DNA of 64,000 nt from Dendronalium phyllosphericum CENA369 (GTDB lineage: Bacteria > Cyanobacteriota > Cyanobacteriia > Cyanobacteriales > Nostocaceae): NCBI RefSeq assembly GCF_016056275.1, contig NZ_JAECZA010000080.1, positions 1 to 64,000 on the forward strand, read 5' to 3'. A model generated the notes under the pieces. It made no database searches. It had not been told where the DNA came from and was given only the letters and a program-made list of their open reading frames with translations. Made by a program: the position numbers and the translations under genes. This document shows, one piece after another, positions 36,620 to 46,342 of this stretch (its first letter is position 1; every line of letters begins with the position of its first letter).

Positions 36620-36663
36620 CAAGACCTCCTTATTTAAAAAGCTTGATAGGCTAAAGCACGGCT

Positions 36664-38322
36664 ATGCCGAAATTAAAGTCAAAGTCCCAAAAATCAAAAA
36701 ACTCAAAAAAGCAGGCTAACAAAGAAACTCCTACCCTTAGCCTTAAAGAACAATTAGCCCAAAAGCGCAAAGCAGCCCAAGCACGTAAAGAACTTACTAG
36801 CTTGATTACAACTGCCTTGTCTGTTGCTTTTTTCGTCGGCATTTTGCTATTTTTAGTAGCCGGAATTAAAGCCGCAGTTCCTGCTGTTTTGGCAATTTTG
36901 ATCTTAAGTCTTTCCTACAAATATCCGCGTCAAGCCCTTATTGCTTTCATAATTTATGTACCTTTCGGAGGTACTATCACTTATTACATCGGCAATAGTC
37001 CTGTATTGCAATTAGCTAAAGATGCTTTTTACATTCCAGTTTTGATTTCACTTTGGCAAAGTTGCCGCCAACGGGGAATACCTTTAATTCCTGTCAAAGC
37101 AATCAAAACACCACTATATATATTGTTAGGGTTGTGTCTGTTAACGCTAATATTCGTCAATGGTGGACAGCAGCTAAACCCACCTAGTGCAGGACTATTG
37201 GAAAAAGCACCTAATGAAATACCTCTTGGTATGGGTATTTTAGGGCTGAAAGTATTTTTAGGATATGTTCCCCTGATAGGTTGCGCTTATTATTTAATTC
37301 GTGATAAACGAGATTTTTTATTTTTATCACGTTTACAAATTAGCCTTATTTTTATCTCCTGCATACTCGGAATAATTCAATATTTGTTACTATTAACCGG
37401 GATATGTGAAGGCACTAGAAATGCCGAGGGAAGTGCTTTATTTAAAGCCACATTAGAAGCCCGATGTTATTTTGGGGGTTCTTTAGTTTATAGTCCCAGC
37501 CAGGGGATGATTCGCCTACCAGGAACATTTGTTGCCCCTTGGCAGTGGGCATGGTTCTTGATTTCTAGTACCTTTTTTACCTTTGCGACAGGTTTTACCG
37601 ACCCTTCAATTATTTGGCGGATCGTCAGTTTAGGTTCTTTAGTTACGGTTTTTATTAATGCAGTAGTTTCTGGGCAGAGAATTGCCTTAGCTTTAGTACC
37701 AACTTGCTTTGTGATTTTGCTATTGCTGACCGGTCAAGTTGGTAACTTGAAACGCTTTATCCCTATAGGTGTAGGGCTTGCCTTAGTTATTAGTATTGCG
37801 GTAGTGACTAACCCTACCGTTGTAGAAGAGAGAACAGCAAGTTTTACTAGTCGCTGGGAAGCTTCGCCACCTCAAGAATTTATCGTTCAGCAATTCGAGG
37901 AAAATTGGAAAAGTGTGGATGGGCCGCTAGGAAGTGGCTTAGGTCGCGCTACGAATTCAGCCCGTGCATTGGGTCAAACTAAGCTAGTGGAAACTTACTA
38001 CCCCAAAGTACTATATGAGGTAGGTATTTTGGGGTTACTGGGTTTTGTGGCTTTAGTCACTACCCTGACATTTACTGCCTTCCGAACGTATCGCAGAATA
38101 AAAAACCGTAATTTCCGCAGTTACGGAGCTGCTTTATGGGTGTTTATATTGTTTATAAGTTACAACACTTACTACTATCCTCTTGATGTCGATCCGGTAG
38201 CTGTTTATTACTGGTTTTTTGCAGGAGTGCTATTTAAATTACCAGCATTAGAGAAACAGGATAAGGAAGATGCAGATCCGAAAAAAGCTGCGAAGAAAAA
38301 ACGTCTACACACAAAGTTTTAA
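36664..38322 (+). CDS. hpsL: HpsL-like polysaccharide polymerase/ligase membrane protein
   Basis: A 552-residue inner-membrane protein with about eleven helices, a lysine-rich start (PKLKSKSQKSKNSKKQANKE) and a lysine-rich end. The plan, with a large loop before the last helices (WKSVDGPLGSGLGRATNSAR), is that of O-antigen ligase/Wzy-type proteins, which join polysaccharide units. Both the basic N-terminus with LKEQLAQKRKAAQARKEL and the gene order with the following transferases fit HpsL of the hormogonium polysaccharide locus as I remember it. The symbol rests on that memory. Confidence 0.75.
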   Translation: MPKLKSKSQKSKNSKKQANKETPTLSLKEQLAQKRKAAQARKELTSLITTALSVAFFVGILLFLVAGIKAAVPAVLAILILSLSYKYPRQALIAFIIYVPFGGTITYYIGNSPVLQLAKDAFYIPVLISLWQSCRQRGIPLIPVKAIKTPLYILLGLCLLTLIFVNGGQQLNPPSAGLLEKAPNEIPLGMGILGLKVFLGYVPLIGCAYYLIRDKRDFLFLSRLQISLIFISCILGIIQYLLLLTGICEGTRNAEGSALFKATLEARCYFGGSLVYSPSQGMIRLPGTFVAPWQWAWFLISSTFFTFATGFTDPSIIWRIVSLGSLVTVFINAVVSGQRIALALVPTCFVILLLLTGQVGNLKRFIPIGVGLALVISIAVVTNPTVVEERTASFTSRWEASPPQEFIVQQFEENWKSVDGPLGSGLGRATNSARALGQTKLVETYYPKVLYEVGILGLLGFVALVTTLTFTAFRTYRRIKNRNFRSYGAALWVFILFISYNTYYYPLDVDPVAVYYWFFAGVLFKLPALEKQDKEDADPKKAAKKKRLHTKF

Positions 38323-38416
38323 TTTTATTCCTATACTATCCAAATAAAAATGGCAAAGAGAATTATAGTCAATGATTTTTTATCAAAACAGCAAATTTAT
38401 TTGAGTATAAAAGCAC

Positions 38417-39397
38417 ATGAATAATTTGCCTTTGATTTCTGTTATTGTACCAACCTACGGGCGCGAGGAAACACTACGGGATAGTATTGTAGATGTTTTA
38501 AATCAGGATTATCCAAATTTTGAAGTTTTGGTGATTGACCAATTACCAAAACACCAACCAGAAATTCAAGCTTATTTAGAAGAACAAGCCGCAGCAAATA
38601 AAATTAAATTGTTTCATTTAGATTGGGCGAGTTTGCCAGGGGCGCGTAATTATGGCGTGCGGCGATCGCTTGGTGAAATAATTTTATTTATTGATGATGA
38701 TGTAAAATTAACTCCTGGTTTTTTAGCAGCCCATGTGAAAAATTATTTGCAAAATCCAGAGGTGGGGGCTGTTGCGGGACGGGTATTCGACAGGATGAAA
38801 TTAGGCGATTCTGGTGGAGAATTGGAGATTGAATATCTTCCTCCCCAAGCTATGGACCCAGGAATTGCTTGGTATCACATTGATTTGGTGCATACAACTA
38901 AACCCCAGCAGGTGCTAACAACCAGGGGTTGCAACATGTCTTTTCGCCGCGAAATCTTTTTTAAACATGGGCTAAAGTTTGATGAAAGGTTTCGCGGTAG
39001 TGCAGTGCGCGAAGAATCAGACTTTTGTTTGCGGGTGCGACAGACTGGATATAAGATTTGGTACGACCCAGAGGCTTATTTGGTGCATTTAGGAGAAGAA
39101 ACTGGCGGTTGTCATGATATTAGTATGCGATCGCTCAAGTATCAACTCACCTTCTACCACAATCATTTTTTACTAGGGCTGAAAAACCTAACTGTTACCC
39201 AAGCTTTACGTCTATACGCCCGTTTATTTGATTGTCATGTCCTCGGCCGTCCTCCTTGTCACAAAAGCGGTTCGCCCATCAAAATAGCAACTCGCGCTTT
39301 CTTCTACACTTTCGGTTTCCTCAAAGCCTTGGGTACTATCATCCAATCAACATGGAATGATGGTCAAATTTATAGTCGCCTCGACCAACAAGTTTAG
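38417..39397 (+). CDS. hpsN: Glycosyltransferase family 2 (HpsN-like)
   Basis: The 326 residues show a GT2 GT-A fold: LPLISVIVPTYGREETLRDS at the start, the metal site FIDDDVKLTPG, and an acceptor region NMSFRREIFFKHGLKFDERF with VREESDFCLRVRQTGYKIWY holding the catalytic Glu-Asp (EESD). The C-terminus (KIATRAFFYTFGFLKALGTI) may associate with the membrane. Gene order after hpsL and before two GT4 genes fits HpsN. The exact sugar is unknown. Confidence 0.85.
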   Translation: MNNLPLISVIVPTYGREETLRDSIVDVLNQDYPNFEVLVIDQLPKHQPEIQAYLEEQAAANKIKLFHLDWASLPGARNYGVRRSLGEIILFIDDDVKLTPGFLAAHVKNYLQNPEVGAVAGRVFDRMKLGDSGGELEIEYLPPQAMDPGIAWYHIDLVHTTKPQQVLTTRGCNMSFRREIFFKHGLKFDERFRGSAVREESDFCLRVRQTGYKIWYDPEAYLVHLGEETGGCHDISMRSLKYQLTFYHNHFLLGLKNLTVTQALRLYARLFDCHVLGRPPCHKSGSPIKIATRAFFYTFGFLKALGTIIQSTWNDGQIYSRLDQQV

Positions 39398-39454
39398 TCA
39401 TTAGTCAGTAGTAAACACAACTGACAACTGACAACTAACAACTATCCAATATTT

Positions 39455-40657
39455 ATGAAAATTTTAGTTGCCAGTCATACATATACTGTAGACCTTAATT
39501 GTGAAAAATTACGTGCCTTATCTCAGCTAGAACCCGGAATTGAGGTAACAGTTGTAGTTCCTAAAAGCTGGAGACCTGGTGGCGTACAAAACAAAATAAT
39601 TGAAAGTCAATACCGCGAAGAAGGTACGTTTAGAATAGTTCCAATATCTAACTTTAGTCAAAATCATCAAGGATTTCTAACATTTGGTGCTGACTTGATA
39701 TCTTTGTTGCGTCAGTTTCGCCCTCAAGTTATCCAAGTAGAACAAGGGTCTAGAGGACTGGCATATACTCAGATGATTGTCTTAAATCAGCTATTAGGAC
39801 TCAAAGCAAAAAATCTATTTTTTACTTGGTGGAATTTGCCCTACGAACTGAAATTACCAGTTGCTTTATTAGAAAAATATAACCTTGACCACAGCCACGG
39901 TATCATTTCTGGCAATCAAGATGGGGCAGAAATTTTACGGCAACGGGGATACAAAGGTGCAATTAAAGTTATGCCGCAATTGGGTGTAGATGAAAGTTTA
40001 TTTGCTCCCAAATCTCAACCAGATTTAGCAACTAAACTAGGCATAAAATCAGATGATTTTATAGTGGGATTTGTCGGAAGATTTGTCCCAGAAAAGGGAT
40101 TATTAACGCTTTTAAAAGCTTTAGCTACTTTACAAGATAAGTCTTGGAAATTATTACTACTTGGACGCGGGCCATTAAAAGAAGAATTAACTAAAATAGC
40201 AACAGAAAATAATATTAGAGATAGATTAATTTTAGTAGAAAGTGTCCCTCATAACGAAGTTGCCAGTTATATCAATTTAATGAGTACTTTGGTACTACCT
40301 TCAGAAACAAGTGATGAATTTAAAACATTAACTTCTGTTGGTTGGAAAGAACAATTTGGTCATGTACTTATTGAAGCTATGGCTTGCCAAGTACCTGTAA
40401 TTGGTTCTGATTCTGGCGAAATTCCTCATGTAATTGGTGATGCTGGTTTAGTCTTTCCGGAAGGGAATGCTAAGGCGTTAGCTGATTGCTTGGCGCAATT
40501 AATAGAAAAGCCTAATTTAACCCAAAATCTTGGTGAAATGGGTTATCACAAAGCAATGGTGAAATACACGAATAAGGCTTTAGCAAAGCAGCAATTCGAG
40601 TTTTATCAAGAATTAGTAAATGAAGGCAGGAGGGAGGAGGCAGAAGGCAGAAGGTAA
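39455..40657 (+). CDS. hpsO: Glycosyltransferase family 4 (HpsO-like)
   Basis: A 400-residue GT-B enzyme: N-terminal MKILVASHTYTVDLNCEKLR, C-terminal donor domain with VGFVGRFVPEKGLLTLLKAL, HNEVASYINLMSTLVLPSET and FGHVLIEAMACQVPVIGSDS (the EX7E region). It follows the HpsN-like gene by 57 bases filled with CAACTGA-type repeats. The last dozen residues (GRREEAEGRR) are encoded by a GCAGAAG-type tandem repeat that has grown into the 3' end, so the native C-terminus was probably shorter or different. The symbol is from gene order. Confidence 0.85.
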   Translation: MKILVASHTYTVDLNCEKLRALSQLEPGIEVTVVVPKSWRPGGVQNKIIESQYREEGTFRIVPISNFSQNHQGFLTFGADLISLLRQFRPQVIQVEQGSRGLAYTQMIVLNQLLGLKAKNLFFTWWNLPYELKLPVALLEKYNLDHSHGIISGNQDGAEILRQRGYKGAIKVMPQLGVDESLFAPKSQPDLATKLGIKSDDFIVGFVGRFVPEKGLLTLLKALATLQDKSWKLLLLGRGPLKEELTKIATENNIRDRLILVESVPHNEVASYINLMSTLVLPSETSDEFKTLTSVGWKEQFGHVLIEAMACQVPVIGSDSGEIPHVIGDAGLVFPEGNAKALADCLAQLIEKPNLTQNLGEMGYHKAMVKYTNKALAKQQFEFYQELVNEGRREEAEGRR

Positions 40658-40788
40658 GAAAGTTCTTAGCATAAACTTTTTAACCTTTTTCTACTAGATA
40701 GTAATTTCTGGCAAGCTGCCCTAGTAAGTAATCAGCAGTCAGAACTAAATCATAACTGACAACTGACAACTGACTACTAGCAATAACA

Positions 40789-41973
40789 ATGAAAATTTTA
40801 CAAATTGTCCCTTCTATTTCACTGATTTACGGCGGCCCTAGTCAAATGCTACTAGGACTAGCTCCGGCTTTAGCAAAAGAGGATGTAGAAGTTACAATTC
40901 TCACGACTGATAGTAATGGCGATAGTGGACAACAACCTTTGGATGTTCCTTTAAATCGCCCAATTAAACAAGATGGTTATGAAATAATTTATTTTCGATG
41001 TGCCCCATTTCGACGCTACAAATTTTCGCTTGACTTACTAAAATGGCTCAAACTTCACGCCCGCGAGTTTGACGTTGCACATATTCATGCACTATTTTCT
41101 CCTATTAGTAGTGCTGCTGCAACTGTGTGCCGTCAGCAAAAGTTGCCTTATATTTTGCGTCCGTTGGGAACTCTTGACCCGGCTGATTTGCGTAAGAAAA
41201 AACTATTGAAACAGTTTTATGTTGATATTTTAGAACGGCGTAATTTAGCAGGTGCGGCAGCAATTCATTTTACTAGCGACCAAGAAGCTAAAATATCAGA
41301 AAGATTTGGGGTGGCTACGCAAGATTTAGTGATTCCTTTAGGTGTGATTCCCCTGGGAAGAGATAGTAGGGAGAGTTTAGTTCGTGGTAAGTTGGGGATA
41401 CCAGAGGGTGTACCTTTGGTGTTGTTTATGTCACGAATTGACCCAAAAAAAGGTTTGAATTTGTTGATTCCAGCTTTAGAAAAATTGCTAGCCATCGGTA
41501 GTAAATTTCACTTTGTTTTAGCCGGGACAAATCCTCAAGACCCAGATTACGAGTCAAAAATCAAATCTCAGATTGAGAATTCACCATTGCGATCGCACAC
41601 TACCATTACAGGCTTTGTTAGCGGTGAATTAAAAGCTAGTTTACTCCAAACTGCTGATTTATTTGTTTTACCTTCATACTATGAAAATTTTGGGATAGCT
41701 GTAGCTGAGGCGATGGTAGCAAGCGTACCTGTAGTCATCTCCGACCAAGTACATATTTATCAGCAGGTGCGTGATAGTCAGTCGGGATGGGTAGGCGCGA
41801 CGGATGTGCAAGCACTTTTTGAATTATTACGAGAAGCTTTGCAAAATCCGCAAGAATGCCAAAGGCGAGGATTAAATGCTCAAAAATATGCATTAGAGCA
41901 TTTTAGTTGGGATGCGATCGCTCGACAAATAATTCAAGCTTATCAAGCAATACTGGCAAATAAATTAAATTAA
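40789..41973 (+). CDS. hpsP: Glycosyltransferase family 4 (HpsP-like)
   Basis: A 394-residue GT-B enzyme starting MKILQIVPSISLIYGGPSQM, the glycine-rich start of this family. The donor domain carries LFMSRIDPKKGLNLLIPALE, TITGFVSGELKASLLQTADL and LPSYYENFGIAVAEAMVASV (Glu pair of the EX7E motif). It is last in the polysaccharide cluster and overlaps the convergent binding-protein gene by four bases. The acceptor and donor are unknown. Confidence 0.87.
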   Translation: MKILQIVPSISLIYGGPSQMLLGLAPALAKEDVEVTILTTDSNGDSGQQPLDVPLNRPIKQDGYEIIYFRCAPFRRYKFSLDLLKWLKLHAREFDVAHIHALFSPISSAAATVCRQQKLPYILRPLGTLDPADLRKKKLLKQFYVDILERRNLAGAAAIHFTSDQEAKISERFGVATQDLVIPLGVIPLGRDSRESLVRGKLGIPEGVPLVLFMSRIDPKKGLNLLIPALEKLLAIGSKFHFVLAGTNPQDPDYESKIKSQIENSPLRSHTTITGFVSGELKASLLQTADLFVLPSYYENFGIAVAEAMVASVPVVISDQVHIYQQVRDSQSGWVGATDVQALFELLREALQNPQECQRRGLNAQKYALEHFSWDAIARQIIQAYQAILANKLN

Positions 41974-43079
41974 TTAACTCGCTCCCAGAGACGTTGAATT
42001 TCTTGCAAAGTTGCGGCATCCGGCGGTGGTAGAGTTTGTATAGATGGTTTGACTTCAGCACCAGGAATATTCTGATTCCACGGACTTCTAGGTACAGCTT
42101 TTAAATTTATAGTATTATTCACCGGCCGAAAACCATACTGAACTAACACTGCTTGTTGTTCTGGTTGTGTGAGGAAATCGAGAAACTTTCTTGCAGCATC
42201 GGCAGTTTTTGAATCTACATCTCGCCGTACAATTGCCGCTGTAGCGGTAGACTCAATTGAGGGATTTAAATAATAGATTTGATAAGGTTTGCCTTGATTA
42301 GCAGTTGATTGTTGCCAACGATAAAGGGCAACACTTTCATATACTGTCGCTACATCAGCATCGTTAGCCCCTCTAGTAATAAATTCTTGCAGAAGAATAT
42401 CTGTAGACCGGGGTGGCTGGTAGACTGATTTTTTAATTAAATTAAATAGTGACTGTACAGATGGATTGTTGAAACTATCTTTGTTAATTCCACCTAATTT
42501 TGATTGCGTCCACAAATCTAATGTCACCTGACCGCTATTAGAACGGGTGGGGTCTGTGGTGACAAAATCAAAGCTACCCCAGTTACTAGAACCGCCAATT
42601 TTTTCCCAGTTAGCTGCTTGCATTGCTTGTTCGATTTTTTGCCATTGAAAGCGTCCGTCGGGAAACAGAACTTTCCCGCGTTCGGGCCAAGCAATACCGA
42701 CAAGTATAGTTTTTGCTATGGGTCGCGGAGAATCGTAAAAGGGATCTGTGTTGTTCGTAGCGCGGAGGCGATCGCTTAATTCTGTTAAAATTTCGCCATT
42801 GGCTGGAATTAACACCGTTGGTTTAAAATCATTTTTCTGGTCAACAAACTGATTAACTATATCCTGAGAGCCTTGAAACTTTAGCTCTAACTTAATATTT
42901 GGATTTATCTGCTCAAATTTCGTTTCTAGCTGTTGCAAAGGTTCTTGTAATTCTGTACCGCTAACAATTACCACAGTTTTTTTTAACCCAGGAATGGGAG
43001 CGTATGTCACACCCAAGGCAGCGATGATAATTGCAACTGAAGTGGCATAACGTTGAGATTTTAAATTTTTCTTCACCAT
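41970..43079 (-). CDS. Substrate-binding protein, membrane-anchored, no cognate permease
   Basis: A 369-residue extracytoplasmic protein with an uncleaved-looking N-terminal helix (RYATSVAIIIAALGVTYAPI) and a periplasmic binding-protein type 2 fold (VVIVSGTELQEPLQQLETKF, TDPTRSNSGQVTLDLWTQSK, AARKFLDFLTQPEQQAVLVQ). The PTRSNSG motif is shared with the lipoprotein two genes upstream, so the two are paralogues. It is the last gene of a three-gene operon (gap 43 bases). No permease or ATPase is present, so signalling or assembly is as likely as transport. Confidence 0.85.
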   Translation of the reverse strand: MVKKNLKSQRYATSVAIIIAALGVTYAPIPGLKKTVVIVSGTELQEPLQQLETKFEQINPNIKLELKFQGSQDIVNQFVDQKNDFKPTVLIPANGEILTELSDRLRATNNTDPFYDSPRPIAKTILVGIAWPERGKVLFPDGRFQWQKIEQAMQAANWEKIGGSSNWGSFDFVTTDPTRSNSGQVTLDLWTQSKLGGINKDSFNNPSVQSLFNLIKKSVYQPPRSTDILLQEFITRGANDADVATVYESVALYRWQQSTANQGKPYQIYYLNPSIESTATAAIVRRDVDSKTADAARKFLDFLTQPEQQAVLVQYGFRPVNNTINLKAVPRSPWNQNIPGAEVKPSIQTLPPPDAATLQEIQRLWERVN

Positions 43080-43122
43080 ATACTTTTGTTTGCGGATGGA
43101 TAGCCAAATTTCAACAATTTAA

Positions 43123-43845
43123 TTATTTACGAACTAGCAAATCAATATTTTCTTGGAAGCTGCTAAACTCATTACTGAGTAATTGCAACTGATTAATTTG
43201 CTCTGAATCAGTTAAATCGGAAGTATGCAACTGATTGTGTAATTGCTGCAACACTCCAGCGGAATCTTGAATTTGGGTAGAAATACTAACAATTCTTGCC
43301 AAACGAGTATCTTGACCTTCTTTGGCTAATTGAATATTACGCTTAAGACTGTCTGTTAGTTGACTGAGATGTTGCTTTGCCATACCCGAACTCGACTGCA
43401 ATTTTTGTTGAACTTCTAAAAGTTGCTGTTGCAATTCATTCAGGGAGAGGAGGGAATTATTTCCTTGTAAACGCCATGCTAAATTATCAATTTTCGCTGG
43501 GAGTTCCGAAGCGCGATCGCAACTCATTTGCACTGCTGCTAAAAGTTCCATTTGGAAGGAATCAGTTAATAGCTTTTTTACCTCTAAACGCAGTTCGTTG
43601 GACTTATTAGCTAAAACCAAAGCCGATGTTTTGACTGATGTTATTTCCTGCTGTAACTCCGGATTATCTAATTCCAAATATTGAGGTTCGCGGGATTTGG
43701 AAAAACTAGCCCCTGCTACAGCCACACCAGTTGCAAGAGGTAACACAATCAAACTGGGCAATTGAGCAATACGCACGCCGAGGATCAAAGTGATGCCTCC
43801 AGCCAATACTGCCCAGGGATAAAATAATGGATTGACTAGTTTCAT
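43123..43845 (-). CDS. Membrane-anchored coiled-coil protein
   Basis: A 240-residue protein with two closely spaced N-terminal helices (PWAVLAGGITLILGVRIAQL and LIVLPLATGVAVAGASFSKS). About 175 residues follow of almost pure helix rich in Gln, Leu, Ser and Glu (LLSLNELQQQLLEVQQKLQS), probably a coiled coil in the cytoplasm or periplasm. I recognise no family. It lies between a binding protein (43 bases) and the binding-protein/VWA lipoprotein (39 bases) on the same strand, so it likely forms part of one membrane complex with them. Confidence 0.75.
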   Translation of the reverse strand: MKLVNPLFYPWAVLAGGITLILGVRIAQLPSLIVLPLATGVAVAGASFSKSREPQYLELDNPELQQEITSVKTSALVLANKSNELRLEVKKLLTDSFQMELLAAVQMSCDRASELPAKIDNLAWRLQGNNSLLSLNELQQQLLEVQQKLQSSSGMAKQHLSQLTDSLKRNIQLAKEGQDTRLARIVSISTQIQDSAGVLQQLHNQLHTSDLTDSEQINQLQLLSNEFSSFQENIDLLVRK

Positions 43846-43884
43846 AATTAATAATTTAGACTATCTATTCTTGACTAATTGGGG

Positions 43885-45597
43885 TTAAAATTCTACCTGT
43901 AAGTCTGCCATTAATCGTGAAATTGTTTCGGGATCTCCTTTAGAATAGTAACCGCCATTTAACTCGGCAATCGTCTTCAGTGCTTTGGGATCGAATTCCC
44001 CTTCCTTACCATAGCCAACGGTGAAAAACCCAATTCGCTGGTCTGTCGAAAAGCCGCTTTTTTTCAATTCTTCAGAAAGCTGGTTTAAATTGATTTGAGA
44101 TTCGGAATCTTCTCCATCTGTTAATATCAAAACAGCATTAATTGCATCTTTACGAAGGTTTTTCTGTAGCCAGTTGCGAGCATAGAGAGCAGCATCATAT
44201 AATTTTGTGCCGCCTTCAGCATTCAGACTACTAACAAATTGCAAACCGCGATCGCGTCCTTGGGGCGTACCATCTACCAGCACAGGCGATCGAATGGCTG
44301 AGTCAAAATCAATCAAAGCAATTTGCTCTTTTGGGCCGAGATTTTTAACGTAGTTTTGCAGAGTATTTTGCACTGCTGGTAACTTATTACCCGACATTGA
44401 ACCCGAAGAATCTACGACTACCACCACCAAAGATGGTTTTTTCGCAACTTCTTGCCAAGATTTCAACATCGCTTCTACAACTTCTGGTTTCGGTGGTCGT
44501 AATGAGTCGTACTTGGCTTGGGAATTCACCCCAAATTCTGAGGTAAACTTTGGCCCCAAGGCTACACCTGGAGTTCCCGGTCGCAAACCTAAATCTGTGG
44601 CAATTTTTTGAGTTTGTGGCGATCGCAAATATGTGATAAATTTTTCCGCAGCTGCCTTTTCATCTGCACTTACCCAAGGTGCTTTCGGCAAAATTGCCCG
44701 CATGTTAGAGGTAAATGTCACTTTCGGATATACAGCTTCATAGCGTTCCTGTCCTGGTTGTAACCCAGAATTCGCAGCAATTACACTAGACTCGTACACC
44801 GACCCCACAGAAGCCCAAAATGGCCCATTTTTCACCATTGCTTGAGCTAGAGAATTAGTAGAAACACCGTAGCGAGTAATCTTGCTTTGAATTTGCTGAA
44901 TTTGCGGTTGAAATTTTTGGATATCAGCAATTGTCAGTTCTTCAGGACGCTTACCCGATACACTGGCGTATTGAGCTACCAGAGTTTGTAACCCAGAATT
45001 AGAACGAGTTGGTGCAGCGTGGACATAGTGAACTACTGTTGGCGGGCCGGATGCATCAATATCGCGGTGAGTCTTGGCAGTTACTAAAGCTTTGTAAGGG
45101 TCAGCAACTTTTCGCAGTCCTTCAGCTACATCTGTCTGCGCCATAAACACCATTGGCGTACTCGCTAAAAGTTCTGAGTCTGTAATTTGCGGAATATAAT
45201 TTTGCCCTGGATAAACTTGGTTAATGCGGTAAACTAGCTGGCTGTAATATATATCTCCATCCAGCGAAATAATTGTGGGAAAGTCTGCTGCATCAGCTTG
45301 CAAAGTTCCATTCTTGAGTTGAGTTGCTAAAGAAACGAGTTTAGTGACAATATCCCCGCTACCCTGTGCTTCGCAGCTCGCTTGGAAAGCCGTACCATTA
45401 TCTAGCTTGGGTTGTGTAGCATTAAAATTTTTTGCAGCTTGGTTACAAAAGTCTCCCAAAGCACTGCCTACTAAAACTTTAGCCTTTAAACCTGTAAAAC
45501 TATCTGCTGAGTTGGAAGTATTGTTACAAGCTGTTAATAACAGGATACTAAAGACTGTCGCTAGGCGTGTAGTTAACCAAAAGTCCCTGATAATCAT
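43885..45597 (-). CDS. Lipoprotein with binding-protein domain and von Willebrand A domain
   Basis: The 570 residues combine a lipoprotein signal (LATVFSILLLTAC), a periplasmic binding-protein domain (about 30-370; APTRSNSGLQTLVAQYASVS) and a C-terminal VWA domain (about 380-560). The VWA metal site is complete: DSSGSMS, then the Thr in GGTKLYD and the Asp in LILTDGEDSE. The ATG at 45597 is chosen over a TTG at 45609. A ligand sensor joined to a metal-dependent adhesion module suggests that ligand binding controls protein contacts outside the membrane. First gene of the operon. Confidence 0.88.
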   Translation of the reverse strand: MIIRDFWLTTRLATVFSILLLTACNNTSNSADSFTGLKAKVLVGSALGDFCNQAAKNFNATQPKLDNGTAFQASCEAQGSGDIVTKLVSLATQLKNGTLQADAADFPTIISLDGDIYYSQLVYRINQVYPGQNYIPQITDSELLASTPMVFMAQTDVAEGLRKVADPYKALVTAKTHRDIDASGPPTVVHYVHAAPTRSNSGLQTLVAQYASVSGKRPEELTIADIQKFQPQIQQIQSKITRYGVSTNSLAQAMVKNGPFWASVGSVYESSVIAANSGLQPGQERYEAVYPKVTFTSNMRAILPKAPWVSADEKAAAEKFITYLRSPQTQKIATDLGLRPGTPGVALGPKFTSEFGVNSQAKYDSLRPPKPEVVEAMLKSWQEVAKKPSLVVVVVDSSGSMSGNKLPAVQNTLQNYVKNLGPKEQIALIDFDSAIRSPVLVDGTPQGRDRGLQFVSSLNAEGGTKLYDAALYARNWLQKNLRKDAINAVLILTDGEDSESQINLNQLSEELKKSGFSTDQRIGFFTVGYGKEGEFDPKALKTIAELNGGYYSKGDPETISRLMADLQVEF

Positions 45598-45609
45598 GCA
45601 TTTATCCAA

Positions 45610-46043
45610 AAAAGGGTGTTGTTGAATAGGTTATAAATCAGGCAAAAATTAGAAAGTAGGGGAGTAGCAATTAAATCAAGTATTACTGCATCTTTAATAA
45701 CATTGATATTTTAAAATTTACGTAGGATTAACAATATTTTTGCGATCGCTCAAAGTTTTTCATTTTTCGACTATTGCACCGTATCAGCCCAAAAACAGCA
45801 CAACCAGCAGACAGAGTCAAAAATTGCGTTACTACTCTATCTAACTGGCTATATTTTGCTTAATTGTTTAGCTAGGAAACTCTGAAAGGATGTCTGATAA
45901 GTGTTAAATATTTCTCTCCATCCCCCTTAAAAAGGTGCGGAGAGAAGTCGCTCTTGTGGGTTTCCTTCCAAGCGAACTTCGGAGGGTTCCCACGGCAGTC
46001 CGTTCAAGTCGGGAAACCCGCCCACACGGCTGCCTCCCCGTTG
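45610..46043. other. Intergenic stretch with dispersed repeat
   Basis: No gene. Bases of about 45955-46035 (TTTCCTTCCAAGCGAACTTC, CAGTCCGTTCAAGTCGGG) belong to a dispersed repeat seen also near 23090, 51150 and 62200. A HIP1 site lies at 45743. Confidence 0.6.
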
Positions 46044-46146
46044 TAAGCTAATAATCATTCAAATTGCATCCCCCCGTCTCCCCTTCTCCGCGTCCCCGCA
46101 TCTTTCTAAGGCAAAGGATTGTGCAACTTAAAGGCAGATTAGCTTA
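46044..46146. repeat. 103-bp MITE-like element, copy 1
   Basis: Ends TAAGCTAAT / ATTAGCTTA (nine-base terminal inverted repeat). Its reverse complement, with several differences in the middle, lies at 46741-46843 on the other side of psb28. The centre is a CCCCGTCTCCCC / GCGTCCCCGCATCTTTC tract found widely in related genomes. Confidence 0.85.
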
Positions 46147-46342
46147 GCAAGTGTCGTCGGCTTTGCAGACTTCAAGCATGTGGCGTGGATAATGGCGGAT
46201 CTAAAACTATTTGATACATCATTAGGGACTTTTCAAACATCCTCTCAGTGATGATAGAGAATATGAGTAGTGACTAGACTACTGGGTTCTAAATAATGAG
46301 AGAATATTAAATCAACCATTACAAAACTTTAAATTCATTCTC

